Source of the DNA: Peptostreptococcus sp. MV1
GTDB taxonomy: Bacteria; Bacillota; Clostridia; Peptostreptococcales; Peptostreptococcaceae
Length of the DNA stretch: 64,000 nucleotides
Assembly: GCF_000758885.1 (NCBI RefSeq)
Contig: NZ_JRNB01000067.1
Location: 1-64,000, forward strand
Direction: 5' to 3'
Both the position numbers and the translations under genes were made by a program. The notes below the pieces were generated by a model. The model made no database searches, was not told the DNA's origin, and worked only from the letters and a program-made list of their open reading frames with translations. Of this stretch, positions 50,630-59,959 are shown piece by piece. The stretch's first letter is position 1, and the number at the start of each line of letters is the position of its first letter.

Positions 50630-51185
50630 TGAATTTATAGTTGGCAAGGTGCCTATTACCAAGGAAGAGGTCAGGGCCATATCTCTGGCGAAATTGGACC
50701 TTTCAGAGGCTGATAACTTTTTGGACGTAGGATCTGGAACGGGTAGTGTGACAGTTGAGGCAGCCTTGAAAAATAAGGGCATAAGAGTTATCTCAATAGA
50801 AAAGGATCCGGTGGCCCTTGATCTGACTAGACTTAATATAGAAAAATTTAATCTGAAAAATGTGGTTCAAATTGATGGCCTAGCCCCCCTAGACCTAGAA
50901 TTGTATGGATTGAAGGATAAGTACCAGGCAATATTTTTAGGGGGGACTGGCAAGAATCTAGGGAAAATTTTGTCATGGTCTTATGAAATACTGGACAAGG
51001 GTGGCAGGATAGTATCTAATTTTATACTCTTGGAAAATGCAGTCGAGTCTTATAGACTAATGAAAGAAATTGGATTCAAAAATGTAGAACTAGTCCAGGT
51101 AGGAGTATCCCTACTTGAAGAACTAGGAGGGGGGCACTACCTCAAGCCTAGAAATCCAATCGTAATTATAAGTGGAGAAAAGTAA
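50619..51185 (+). CDS. cbiT: Cobalt-precorrin-6B (C15)-methyltransferase, decarboxylating, CbiT
   Basis: The 188-residue class I methyltransferase has the SAM motif [15 protein letters not shown] and [14 protein letters not shown]. The N-terminus [19 protein letters not shown] is family-typical. GGAGAAGTGAAG before the ATG at 50619 supports this start over GTG at 50613. Its stop overlaps the cbiF start. Confidence 0.95.
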   Translation: MKNSEFIVGKVPITKEEVRAISLAKLDLSEADNFLDVGSGTGSVTVEAALKNKGIRVISIEKDPVALDLTRLNIEKFNLKNVVQIDGLAPLDLELYGLKDKYQAIFLGGTGKNLGKILSWSYEILDKGGRIVSNFILLENAVESYRLMKEIGFKNVELVQVGVSLLEELGGGHYLKPRNPIVIISGEK

Positions 51186-51934
51186 TGGAAAAAATATATT
51201 TTGTTGGAGCAGGTCCTGGTGACAAGGAATTGATTACTGTGAAGGGACATAGGCTCTTGAGTCAGGCAGATATAGTAATATATGCAGGTTCTCTGGTAAA
51301 CCCAGACCTACTTGACTATTGTAAGCTAGGGGCTAGGATATACGATAGTGCAGGTATGAGCCTGGAAGAAATTATAGCTATAATGGAAGAAGGGGCCAAA
51401 AAGAACATCTTAGTAGTAAGGCTACAGACGGGTGATATATCCATCTATGGTTCTATTAGAGAACAGGCAGAGGAGCTAAAAAAGTTGGGAATAGAATATG
51501 AATCGATACCAGGTGTAAGCTCATTTTTGGGGGCTGCAGGAGCCCTAGGCCTAGAGTATACTGTGCCTGAAGTATCCCAAAGTCTAATTATCACCAGGAT
51601 AGAAGGTAGGACTCCAGTCCCTAAATTTGAAAGTCTCAAGTCATTTGCAGTCCATCAAACGTCAATGGCTATCTTTTTATCCATCCAAAATATAGGGGGT
51701 GTAGTTGATCAACTGGTAGAGGGTGGGTATCCCATGGATACGCCAGTAGCAGTGGTCTACAAGGCAACTTGGCCGGACCAGGAAGTGGTAAGAGGCTCCT
51801 TGGCTGACATAGCTGACAAGGTCAAGGCAGCAGGTATAAAAAAGACGGCCCTAATTTTGGTGGGCAGGTTTTTGGGACATGAATACAAGTATTCCAAATT
51901 ATATGATAAATATTTCAGCCACGAGTACAGGTAA
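51185..51934 (+). CDS. cbiF: Cobalt-precorrin-4 (C11)-methyltransferase CbiF
   Basis: The 249-residue tetrapyrrole methylase has [29 protein letters not shown] and [10 protein letters not shown], which distinguish CbiF/CobM. The start overlaps the cbiT stop by one base. Confidence 0.95.
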   Translation: MEKIYFVGAGPGDKELITVKGHRLLSQADIVIYAGSLVNPDLLDYCKLGARIYDSAGMSLEEIIAIMEEGAKKNILVVRLQTGDISIYGSIREQAEELKKLGIEYESIPGVSSFLGAAGALGLEYTVPEVSQSLIITRIEGRTPVPKFESLKSFAVHQTSMAIFLSIQNIGGVVDQLVEGGYPMDTPVAVVYKATWPDQEVVRGSLADIADKVKAAGIKKTALILVGRFLGHEYKYSKLYDKYFSHEYR

Positions 51935-51951
51935 TCAAAATAGGTGTTGCT

Positions 51952-53130
51952 ATGATGATTAAATATATATATTTAACAGACCAGTCAAGGAAGCTTGCTG
52001 AGAGGATAAATGAAAGCGTGACTGATCATATCTTGATGGATATTGACAATAAGTATGGAAATAAAAAAAACAAATATGGAAAAGGCATTAAAAGAGGTGG
52101 CTGCCTTATTTCATATAGAGATTTCAAGAAGGATTCGGCGAGGATATTTGCTGAAGCTGACTGCCTAGTCTTTATAATGGCAAGTGGTATAGTGGTTAGG
52201 GCAATAGCAGGCCTCTTGACCGATAAATTTAGGGACCCAGCAGTCCTAGTTGTGGACGAGTTGGGTATAAATGTCATCAGTCTCCTGTCTGGCCATATGG
52301 GTGGAGGAAATGATTTTTGTAGGATGATAGCTGCTAGGATAGGTGCAAATCCGATAATTACAACGGCTACTGACATCAATGGCAAGTCTGCCTTTGATAT
52401 GCTTGTGAAAAAGATGTGGGCAAATGTGGATAATATCAGGGACCTCAGCCTAAAAATAAATTCATCCCTCCTAAGAGGTGGGGACAACTATATCTATATA
52501 GACCCAGACTACAGGGACTACTTTGCAGAGGAAGAACTATCGGGCTTCAAGATAATAGATTCAATAGGAGACCTGGCTCTGATAGGCCTTGAGGGTATAG
52601 ATAAAAATGGTCTAGAAGATAGGAGTCAGATAGAAAATATATTTGATAAGACTAATGTGGTCAGTCTTAGTAATAAAGATAATGAAAATAAGATAGTTAT
52701 CAGTGACAAGTCCTATATTTGTCACTATGCTGAAAAACATGGTCTAGTCCTGGTAATTCCAAGAAGGAATGTACTGGGGATAGGTTGTAGAAAGGATACT
52801 GATTCGAGCCTATTTGAAGGGCAAGTATTGGAATACCTATCAGGCTATGATATAGATGTGAGGTCAATTGGAAGGGTGGCTAGTATAGACCTAAAAAAGG
52901 ACGAGACTTGCATAGGTGACTTTTGTGCCAAGTATGGGATAGAGAGTGACTTCTTTGCCCCCCATATCCTGGCCAATTATGAGGACCGGTATGAAAAGTC
53001 AGATTTTGTAAAAAAGACTATTGGAGTCTATTCTGTAGCCCAGCCAGCCTGTCATATCCTGTCAGGTGGAAGGCTACTAGGACAGATGTACAGAGGCAAG
53101 GGTATTACCCTGGCTCTGGGAAGAAGATAA
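51952..53130 (+). CDS. cbiG: Cobalt-precorrin-5A hydrolase CbiG
   Basis: CbiG opens the delta-lactone and releases acetaldehyde, a step of the anaerobic route. The 392-residue protein has an N-terminal part with MASGIVVRAIAGLL and SGHMGGGNDFC, then a C-terminal part with VLGIGCRKDTD. A central region of about 70 Asn/Asp/Lys-rich residues (about 200-265) looks poorly conserved. Either ATG at 51952 or 51955 may start it; AGGTGTTGC precedes both. Confidence 0.92.
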   Translation: MMIKYIYLTDQSRKLAERINESVTDHILMDIDNKYGNKKNKYGKGIKRGGCLISYRDFKKDSARIFAEADCLVFIMASGIVVRAIAGLLTDKFRDPAVLVVDELGINVISLLSGHMGGGNDFCRMIAARIGANPIITTATDINGKSAFDMLVKKMWANVDNIRDLSLKINSSLLRGGDNYIYIDPDYRDYFAEEELSGFKIIDSIGDLALIGLEGIDKNGLEDRSQIENIFDKTNVVSLSNKDNENKIVISDKSYICHYAEKHGLVLVIPRRNVLGIGCRKDTDSSLFEGQVLEYLSGYDIDVRSIGRVASIDLKKDETCIGDFCAKYGIESDFFAPHILANYEDRYEKSDFVKKTIGVYSVAQPACHILSGGRLLGQMYRGKGITLALGRR

Positions 53131-53202
53131 TATAAGCAGGCTTTTATATAAATAAAATTGGCTAGTCTCAGGATAAGATTAGGTTTTAAGAAAGGAAATA
53201 AT

Positions 53203-53928
53203 ATGATATATGTAGTTGGGATAGGGCCAGGAAATAGGGAACATATGACCCTAGAAGCCCTTGAAACTATTGAAAAATGCGATGTAATAATAGGCTACAA
53301 GACCTATATAGGCCTGGTCAGGGAACTGATAGTAGGAAAGACAGTCCTAGAAAATGGGATGAGGCAGGAGGTCGATAGGTGTAAGAAGGCCCTAGACTTA
53401 TCGAGTCGAGGCCATAAGGTGGCCCTCATAAGTGGTGGAGATTCTGGTGTGTATGCCATGGCAGGATTGGTTTACGAGTTGAATTCCAAGTTGGACAATA
53501 AGGAAGAAATAAGGGTAGTCCAGGGAGTTACATCAAGCATATCAGCAGCAGCCAGCCTAGGTGCCCCGCTCATGCACGACTTTTGCCAGATTAGCCTGAG
53601 TGACCTGATGACAGACTGGTCACTGATAGAAAAAAGGATTGAATTAGCTGCTATGGCAGATTTTGTTATCTGCATATACAACCCCAAGAGCAAGGGTAGG
53701 CCAGACCATTTGGAGAGGGCCTTTGAGATAATGGCAGAGTATAAGCCAAGGTCTACACCTGTAGGCATAGTAAAAAATGCTGGCAGGCCTAATGAAGAAA
53801 AGTATATAATGACATTGGAAAGTATGGATTTTGAAATTTGTGATATGTCTACCATGATAATTGTGGGTAATAAAGAAACATATATTGATGGAGACAAGGT
53901 AATAACTCCAAGGGGGTATGGGATATGA
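53203..53928 (+). CDS. cbiH: Cobalt-precorrin-3 (C17)-methyltransferase CbiH
   Basis: CbiH methylates C17 and contracts the ring. The 241-residue protein has YVVGIGPGNREHMTLEALE, SGGDSGVYAMAGL and IYNPKSKGRPDHL. The ATG at 53203 follows AAAGGAAATAAT; a TTG-led reading from 53158 is not needed. Its stop overlaps the cbiJ start by 4 bp. Confidence 0.95.
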   Translation: MIYVVGIGPGNREHMTLEALETIEKCDVIIGYKTYIGLVRELIVGKTVLENGMRQEVDRCKKALDLSSRGHKVALISGGDSGVYAMAGLVYELNSKLDNKEEIRVVQGVTSSISAAASLGAPLMHDFCQISLSDLMTDWSLIEKRIELAAMADFVICIYNPKSKGRPDHLERAFEIMAEYKPRSTPVGIVKNAGRPNEEKYIMTLESMDFEICDMSTMIIVGNKETYIDGDKVITPRGYGI

Positions 53929-54689
53929 TATTGGTCTTAGGTGGGACTTCGGATAGTTTGAAGATATGTGATAGGTTAAATGAAATAGGTATAAGTGACT
54001 TTGTCCTATCAGTGGCAACTGAATTTGGTAGAGACTTGGCCCTAGAGCACGCAAAAAATATAATAAATGGCAAGATGGACAAAAAAGAAATGATAGAATA
54101 CATCAAAGACAAGGAGATCAGGCAGGTAATTGATGCTACCCATCCTTATGCAATTGAAGTTTCTAGAAATGCAATAGAGGCTTGTGACCAGACAGATATC
54201 AAGTATATTAGGTTTGAGAGGAAGTCGCTTTTGGATGAGATCAAATACCAGCAGGAATATGTGGTAGATACTATAGAAGAGGCCTGCGATATGGTCATGA
54301 AAAACAAGTCTTGGGAAAATGTACTTATAGCTACTGGTAGCAAGAATCTAGCTACCTATGTCAAGCTCCTTAAGGGCAAAAAGCTATTTGCCAGAGTCCT
54401 CCCAACCAGTGAAGTAATCAGGAGTTGTGAGGCCATGGGCCTAAATGCAGACAATATTATAGCCTTGAAGGGGCCTTTTAGTAAGGACATAAATGTGGCC
54501 CTACTTAAACATTCCAAGATAGAGGTGGTAATTACCAAGGAAAGTGGCTTTGCAGGTGGTTTTATTGACAAGATAGAGGCTTGTGAGGAGTTTGGAATAC
54601 CAGTCATTATAATCAGGAGAAGGACCATAGATTATCAGAGGATGATACATGATATAGACGAAATAGAAGAAAGTTTGATATTTGGCTAG
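53925..54689 (+). CDS. cbiJ: Cobalt-precorrin-6A reductase CbiJ
   Basis: The 254-residue protein begins MILVLGGTSDSLKICDRL and has DATHPYAIEVSRNA and ATGSKNLATYV, all CbiJ/CobK features. It reduces the macrocycle with NAD(P)H. It is coupled to cbiH by an ATGA overlap and is 8 bp before cbiKL. Confidence 0.94.
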   Translation: MILVLGGTSDSLKICDRLNEIGISDFVLSVATEFGRDLALEHAKNIINGKMDKKEMIEYIKDKEIRQVIDATHPYAIEVSRNAIEACDQTDIKYIRFERKSLLDEIKYQQEYVVDTIEEACDMVMKNKSWENVLIATGSKNLATYVKLLKGKKLFARVLPTSEVIRSCEAMGLNADNIIALKGPFSKDINVALLKHSKIEVVITKESGFAGGFIDKIEACEEFGIPVIIIRRRTIDYQRMIHDIDEIEESLIFG

Positions 54690-54697
54690 GAGGGAAG

Positions 54698-56251
54698 ATG
54701 GAAAAGAAAAATAATGAAAAGGCCTTGTTAGTTATTAGCTTTGGGACTTCACATATGGATACGAGAAAGAAAACTATAGAGGTTTGCGAAAGAAAGTTGA
54801 TGGATGCCTTTCCTGAATATGATTTTTTTAGGGCATGGACATCCAAGATGATTATAAAAAAACTAAAATACAGGGACAAGGAGGAGATACTTTATCCGAG
54901 TCAGGCCCTAGATATGCTCCTTGAAAAGGGCTATAGGGAGGTATACATCCAGTCTCTCCACCTTATCTGCGGTGAAGAGTACAATAAGATGGTGAATATA
55001 ATAGACAATTACAGGCACAAGTTTGACAAGCTTGTAGTAGGTAGGCCCCTGCTTACAAGCTTGGATGACTATGACTATGTGACCGATTTTATAAGAGATG
55101 TCAGCTTAGAAGATACTGAGCATGATGTGAATAGGTCTGCCAGTGTGTGGATGGGGCATGGAACTGGGCATATGGCCCACTCTGCCTACGCAGCTATGGA
55201 CTATAGGCTGAGTAGGAGGTCTATCAAGGCCTATATAGGTACTGTAGAAGGGTATCCAGAACTGGAGGATATAATATTTTTCCTGAAGAAGGATGGAATA
55301 GAAAAACTACACCTTAGACCCTTTCTCCTGGTAGCAGGTGACCATGCAAAGAATGACATGGCAGGAGATGATGAGGACTCTTGGCTAAATATATTGAAAA
55401 GAGAAGGATTTGATGTAGAGGTCCATATGGAGGGGATAGGTGAGTTTGTACCTGTTCAGGACAAGTTTGTAGAAAATCTAAGGGATGCAATTGAGGAAGA
55501 AAAAAGCATGGGTCAGGCTCAAGAAGCTGACAATACTGAAAAAGGGAAGTTCTATGGCATAGGTGCTGGACCGGGAGATAGTCAGTTGATGACCCTAAAG
55601 GCTATAAAAACTATAGGAAAGCTAGATATTCTTTACCTACCTAAGGCTAAGATGGGTGGGGATAGCACAGTCAAAAAAATAGTAGCCCCTTATCTGAAGT
55701 CAGACCTAGTCTTGAAGGAAAGGCACTTTCCAATGTCTTTTAATAGCCAGGAAAAAAGAAAATCATGGGATGCTATTTCAAGAGAGATAATGGACGATGT
55801 GAAAAATGGCAGGCAGGTTGGCTTTGTTAGCCTTGGTGATCCTATGTTGTATTCTACTTATATCTACCTATTGGATAGGCTGGTAGACCAGGTTGAGGTA
55901 GAAACAACAGCTGGACTTAGTTCTTTTTCCAACATAGCAGCCTCAAATAATTTCCCTCTGGCTATGGATACCGACTCAATGGTGGTATACCCGTGCACAT
56001 CTAGTATGGAAGATATATCGAGAATCCTAGACTCTTTTGACACTATTGTCTTGATGAAGGTATACAAAAAATGCAGAGCCATAATAGAAATGCTGGAAGA
56101 CAAGGGCCTAGCAGACAAGTCCATAATGGTATCTAATTCATCTATGGAAGGTCAGCTAGTATATGGGGATATCAGTCAGGCTAAAGACCTAGACAAGTAC
56201 TCTTATTTTACTACAATAATCATAAATAAAAGAAGATACCAAGAAAAATAA
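54698..56251 (+). CDS. cbiK-cbiL: Fused CbiK (cobaltochelatase) and CbiL (cobalt-factor II C20-methyltransferase)
   Basis: The 517-residue protein joins two pathway steps. Residues 1 to about 265 are CbiK-type sirohydrochlorin cobaltochelatase, with LVISFGTSH (11-19), the metal His154 in WMGHGTGH and His216 in VAGDHAKNDMAGDD. After a linker (about 266-283) residues 284-517 are the CbiL tetrapyrrole methylase with FYGIGAGPGDSQLMTLKA and SLGDPMLYSTYIYL. Both halves look complete. The enzyme would insert cobalt into sirohydrochlorin and methylate C20 of the product. It ends the cobalamin run. AGGAGGGAAG precedes the ATG. Confidence 0.93.
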   Translation: MEKKNNEKALLVISFGTSHMDTRKKTIEVCERKLMDAFPEYDFFRAWTSKMIIKKLKYRDKEEILYPSQALDMLLEKGYREVYIQSLHLICGEEYNKMVNIIDNYRHKFDKLVVGRPLLTSLDDYDYVTDFIRDVSLEDTEHDVNRSASVWMGHGTGHMAHSAYAAMDYRLSRRSIKAYIGTVEGYPELEDIIFFLKKDGIEKLHLRPFLLVAGDHAKNDMAGDDEDSWLNILKREGFDVEVHMEGIGEFVPVQDKFVENLRDAIEEEKSMGQAQEADNTEKGKFYGIGAGPGDSQLMTLKAIKTIGKLDILYLPKAKMGGDSTVKKIVAPYLKSDLVLKERHFPMSFNSQEKRKSWDAISREIMDDVKNGRQVGFVSLGDPMLYSTYIYLLDRLVDQVEVETTAGLSSFSNIAASNNFPLAMDTDSMVVYPCTSSMEDISRILDSFDTIVLMKVYKKCRAIIEMLEDKGLADKSIMVSNSSMEGQLVYGDISQAKDLDKYSYFTTIIINKRRYQEK

Positions 56252-56366
56252 ATAATAATTATAAAAAAATTGTGAATCTGTATATACTTATAGATAAACA
56301 ATTTTTTTGTTGCGATGAATGTATAGGGAATAATAAAAAAAGTTATGAATTTTTTTGAAAAAAACG

Positions 56367-56394
56367 TTCACCTTTTTTGTAAATAGCCTATAAT
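56367..56394 (+). promoter_or_regulatory. Promoter candidate of the sigma-factor gene
   Basis: TTCACC (56367-56372), a 16-bp spacer, and TATAAT (56389-56394) lie about 65 bp before the sigma-factor start. The -35 overlaps AACGTTCAC, a string also found in the murC/purR gap. Confidence 0.45.
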
Positions 56395-56456
56395 GATATG
56401 TAGAACGATTATCTATAATATATAATATTAATAATACATTTTAGGAGGCTGTTTTT

Positions 56457-57326
56457 ATGGTTGAGTTGAATGAAGAAAAAATTATTTCAGAATTTATGAC
56501 TAATAATGGATATAAGGCTTTGTATAATGGTCAGGATGTAGACATAGCTTCTATAGATATGGATGATTTAAAGGATAGATTTTTGCTCATGAGATCAATT
56601 AATGGAGACAAGGTAGCAAGGAATAAATTTATACTAGGTAAAATTGACTATATAAAGAAGATAATAACAAGTGATAATGAAATAAAGAATTTTAAGTCAA
56701 GAGGATTGGACGATGAAGATCTTTTTCAAACGGGCGTAATCGGAGTTATTTCTGCAATAGATAAGTTTGATTTTAGGCCAGGAGTCAAGGTTAATACATA
56801 CATAAATAATAATGTGAAATATAGTATTAAGAATACATACAGAAAATATGGATCGATAAGTGTATCAAGAGAAGCAAATTCTATATATAGGATATGTTCA
56901 AAAGAAATGGATTTGTTGGAAGAAAAGATTGATTCAAGAAAAATACTCGAATTATCAAGGGAAACCAATATACCTCCTTCAAGGCTAGTCTATGGTATTA
57001 TGGCAGTCAAGAACAGGAATTGTCAATACAGATATGACAACGATGGTTTTCTAGATGCTGACCTTGTATCTACTGAAAAATATTTCCGTAAGGTTTTGAT
57101 GAGTTATCTAGAGGAGAAAGAACGTAAATTTAATTTTTGGTTGATTAATGAATCTATCGCAAAATTGGAAGAAAAAGAAAATTTGGTTATCAAAGAAATC
57201 TATATAAACGACAAAACTCAGAAACAGGTGGCTGATCAACTGGGGTGTTCGACAACATCTGTTGGAAATATCAAAAAGAAAGCTATTGAAAAAATAAGGT
57301 ATATGATGAGAGATTTAGATGATTAA
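56457..57326 (+). CDS. Sigma-70 family RNA polymerase sigma factor (group 3-like)
   Basis: The 289-residue protein has region 2 at about residues 53-130 (DDEDLFQTGVIGVISAIDKF; VNTYINNNVKYSIKN), a region 3-like stretch to about 190, and region 4 at about 232-284 with the helix-turn-helix TQKQVADQLGCSTTSVGNI. It lacks region 1.1. Length and layout recall the stress and sporulation factors SigB/F/G, but the sequence is divergent. It stands alone between a promoter and a terminator, with no anti-sigma partner beside it. Which genes it serves is unknown. AGGAGG precedes the ATG. Confidence 0.88.
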   Translation: MVELNEEKIISEFMTNNGYKALYNGQDVDIASIDMDDLKDRFLLMRSINGDKVARNKFILGKIDYIKKIITSDNEIKNFKSRGLDDEDLFQTGVIGVISAIDKFDFRPGVKVNTYINNNVKYSIKNTYRKYGSISVSREANSIYRICSKEMDLLEEKIDSRKILELSRETNIPPSRLVYGIMAVKNRNCQYRYDNDGFLDADLVSTEKYFRKVLMSYLEEKERKFNFWLINESIAKLEEKENLVIKEIYINDKTQKQVADQLGCSTTSVGNIKKKAIEKIRYMMRDLDD

Positions 57327-57346
57327 TTAAGAGGAATACTTTGACC

Positions 57347-57387
57347 AAAAATTTACAGCAGGTAAAAAATACCTGCTGTAAATTTTT
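57347..57387. terminator. Bidirectional terminator between sigma factor and Gx-transporter gene
   Basis: A perfect 18-bp stem (left arm AAAAATTTACAGCAGGTA, 57347-57364; right arm 57370-57387) closes an A5 loop, with A runs on one side and T runs on the other. It serves both convergent genes. Confidence 0.9.
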
Positions 57388-57401
57388 GATTAAATAATAT
57401 T

Positions 57402-57929
57402 CTAAGGATTAAATCTTAGGCTATGTTTCTTGAATAGGGGGTCAGTAAAGTTAACAACTATACCTATAAATATACCCGTAGCAAGTGAGGCTCCGAGCAT
57501 GACAGGTAGGTAGGTCATCATAGTTAGATTTTCTATCATGGCACTGGCAACCAGTAGCTGTCCAATATTGTGCATGATGGCCCCAAAGACGCTGATACCG
57601 ACTTTTGAAAATCCACTTATCTTGATTGCTATGTACATACCAAATAGGCTGAGGTAGGCACCGGCTATGCTGTATAGGAGAACGGTAGCGGCACCTGCGA
57701 ATATTGATGATAGGATGACTCTAGCACTTATTATTTTGAAGGTATCCTTGAAACCAAAATTCAAGAGGCATAGCATGGTAATTATATTACTAAAGCCTAG
57801 CTTAGCTCCTGGGAAAAAGGCTATTAGTGGATTTGGTATAAGTTGCTCCAATAGGTATAGGGCCAAACTATAGGCTACCATAAGGCTATAGAAGACAAGT
57901 TTTCTAGTTTTTGAATGACTATTATTCAT
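57402..57929 (-). CDS. Gx transporter family membrane protein (heptaprenyl diphosphate synthase component I-like)
   Basis: The 175-residue protein has five or six membrane helices and the family core NPLIAFFPGAKLGFSNIITML and GAIMHNIGQLLVAS. The family is often named HepPP synthase component I but is now grouped with ECF-type substrate-binding membrane proteins. The substrate is unknown. AAAGGAAAAC precedes the ATG on the minus strand. Confidence 0.85.
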   Translation of the reverse strand: MNNSHSKTRKLVFYSLMVAYSLALYLLEQLIPNPLIAFFPGAKLGFSNIITMLCLLNFGFKDTFKIISARVILSSIFAGAATVLLYSIAGAYLSLFGMYIAIKISGFSKVGISVFGAIMHNIGQLLVASAMIENLTMMTYLPVMLGASLATGIFIGIVVNFTDPLFKKHSLRFNP

Positions 57930-58158
57930 AGTGTTTTCCTTTCTATTTACTTATATAATTAATGTAGCAGTTTATGTGTTTTCTTGTATCATTAATTATT
58001 ATACCATAGATTTGATGCTTGCATGAGAATTAGTTTTAAATGCTAGAAAAGAGTCAAGTCTATAGTAAAAATAAAGGTAAGTAGGGTATAATATATATTA
58101 CGATAAGAATTAGTAATTGGTAAATATATAAAAGTAATATATAAAAATGGAGGTAAAT

Positions 58159-59946
58159 ATGGCAAGAGAGAGAATAGAAATTTCTAATGAATATAAATGG
58201 GATCTGGACAAGATGTACCCAAACCAGGAGGCGATGGAGTCAGATATATCATACATAGAAGAATCGCTAAAGAAAGTAGCTAGCTACAGGGGCAAACTAT
58301 CTGAGTCAGTGGACAACTTCTACCAGGCCCTAAAGTTGATGGAGGATATTTCAAGAAAGATATCCCACTATTATGTCTATACACATATGAGGCACCATGA
58401 AGATACTAGGATAAATGAAAATCTGGCTGATTCTAGCAAGAGTGAGATGATGTCAACAGACCTAAGTAAGGCTACTGCCTATGTAGTTCCCGAGATAATA
58501 GCTATGGATGAAGACCTTTTGTCTTCCTATGTAAAAGACCAGAGGGTCGCCCACTACAAGAAGATGATAGACGAAATACTAAGAGACAAGCCTTATACCC
58601 TTAGCGACAAGGAAGAGGAAATAATGGCTGCAGTATCTGAATTGGCAGGTGTGCCTGAAAATACATATGAAATGCTATCATATGCAGATATGAAATTCCC
58701 AGAAATTACGGATGAAGATGGCAACAAGGTCAGGCTGGATATGTTTAACTACAGCAAGTTCATCAAGTCCAAGGTTAGGAGGGTTAGAAAGGAAGCCTTT
58801 GAGGCGGAATTTGAAACTTACAAGAAGTATTCAAATACCATGGCTGCTACCCTATTTGGAGGTATCAAGGCAGAGATATTTAATTCAAGTATGAGAAAGT
58901 ATCCATCAGCCTTGTTTGCGTCACTTTATGCTGATAATATCAGCCTAGATGTATACAATAACCTGATTGAATCAATACATGAGAATATACCAGCCTTGGA
59001 CAAGTATATTGGTCTAAAGAAGAAGTATCTGGGGCTTGACCAAGTCCATATGTACGACCTCTATGTTCCTATGGCCAAGGATTTTAAGATGGAAATTCCA
59101 TATGAAGAGGCCCAGGAAATTATAATAAGAGCCCTAGAGCCTATGGGTCAAGCCTATGTGGACCTAATCAAGCGTGCCTTTGATGAGAGGTGGATAGATG
59201 TGTACGAAAATGAAGGCAAGAGGGGTGGAGCCTATTCATGGGGTAGTTATGATTCCCACCCATATATATTGATGAGCTACAACAACGACTTGAACTCAAT
59301 GTTTACGCTTATCCACGAGTTGGGCCACTCTATGCATAGCTATCTATCACATGAGAGTCAGCCATACCTATATTCCAGCTACAAGATATTTGTAGCAGAG
59401 GTGGCATCTACTGTAAATGAGAACCTACTTATCAAGTATCTATTGAAGAATGCCAAGAGTGATGAAGAAAAATTGTACCTATTAAACTACTACTTGGAGC
59501 AATTTAGGACTACAGTATATAGGCAGACCCTATTTGCAGAGTTTGAAAAGATTAGTCATGAAAGGGTTGAGGCTGGCCAGCCAATGACAGCCAAGGACTT
59601 CACTGAGATATATTACGACTTGAACAAGTTGTACTATGGAGGTTCTTGCAATGTCGATGAATTAGTTGGGATAGAGTGGGCCAGGATACCTCATTTTTAC
59701 TCTAACTTCTATGTCTACAAGTATGCGACAGGCTTCTCAGCAGCAACCGTTCTTAGCAATATGATATTAAATGAAGAAGGATCAGTGCCAAGGTATATGG
59801 ACTTTTTGAGGAGCGGTGGTTCTGAGTATCCACTAGACCAGTTGAGGCAGGCAGGTGTCAATATGGAAGAAAAGTCAGCAGTTGACGGTGCCTTGAAGGT
59901 ATTTGCCGACCTTGTTGATGAATTAGAAGCCCTAATAAGCAAGTAG
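58159..59946 (+). CDS. pepF: Oligoendopeptidase F
   Basis: The 595-residue M3-family zinc metallopeptidase has the active site HELGH at residues 386-390 (TLIHELGHSMHSYLS) and the downstream zinc-ligand region FVAEVASTVNENLL. It cleaves short peptides in the cytoplasm. The ATG at 58159 follows GGAGGTAA; the ATG at 58147 lies before it. A -10 candidate (TATAAT, 58087-58092) lies upstream. A 40-residue membrane ORF follows 13 bp later. Confidence 0.96.
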   Translation: MARERIEISNEYKWDLDKMYPNQEAMESDISYIEESLKKVASYRGKLSESVDNFYQALKLMEDISRKISHYYVYTHMRHHEDTRINENLADSSKSEMMSTDLSKATAYVVPEIIAMDEDLLSSYVKDQRVAHYKKMIDEILRDKPYTLSDKEEEIMAAVSELAGVPENTYEMLSYADMKFPEITDEDGNKVRLDMFNYSKFIKSKVRRVRKEAFEAEFETYKKYSNTMAATLFGGIKAEIFNSSMRKYPSALFASLYADNISLDVYNNLIESIHENIPALDKYIGLKKKYLGLDQVHMYDLYVPMAKDFKMEIPYEEAQEIIIRALEPMGQAYVDLIKRAFDERWIDVYENEGKRGGAYSWGSYDSHPYILMSYNNDLNSMFTLIHELGHSMHSYLSHESQPYLYSSYKIFVAEVASTVNENLLIKYLLKNAKSDEEKLYLLNYYLEQFRTTVYRQTLFAEFEKISHERVEAGQPMTAKDFTEIYYDLNKLYYGGSCNVDELVGIEWARIPHFYSNFYVYKYATGFSAATVLSNMILNEEGSVPRYMDFLRSGGSEYPLDQLRQAGVNMEEKSAVDGALKVFADLVDELEALISK

Positions 59947-59959
59947 TAGGTGGTGGCAT

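Noticed and set aside
56290-56312. AACAA...TTGTT hairpin as terminator of the cobalamin run
   Set aside because: The stem is five A-T-rich pairs and no T tract follows, so termination is not supported.
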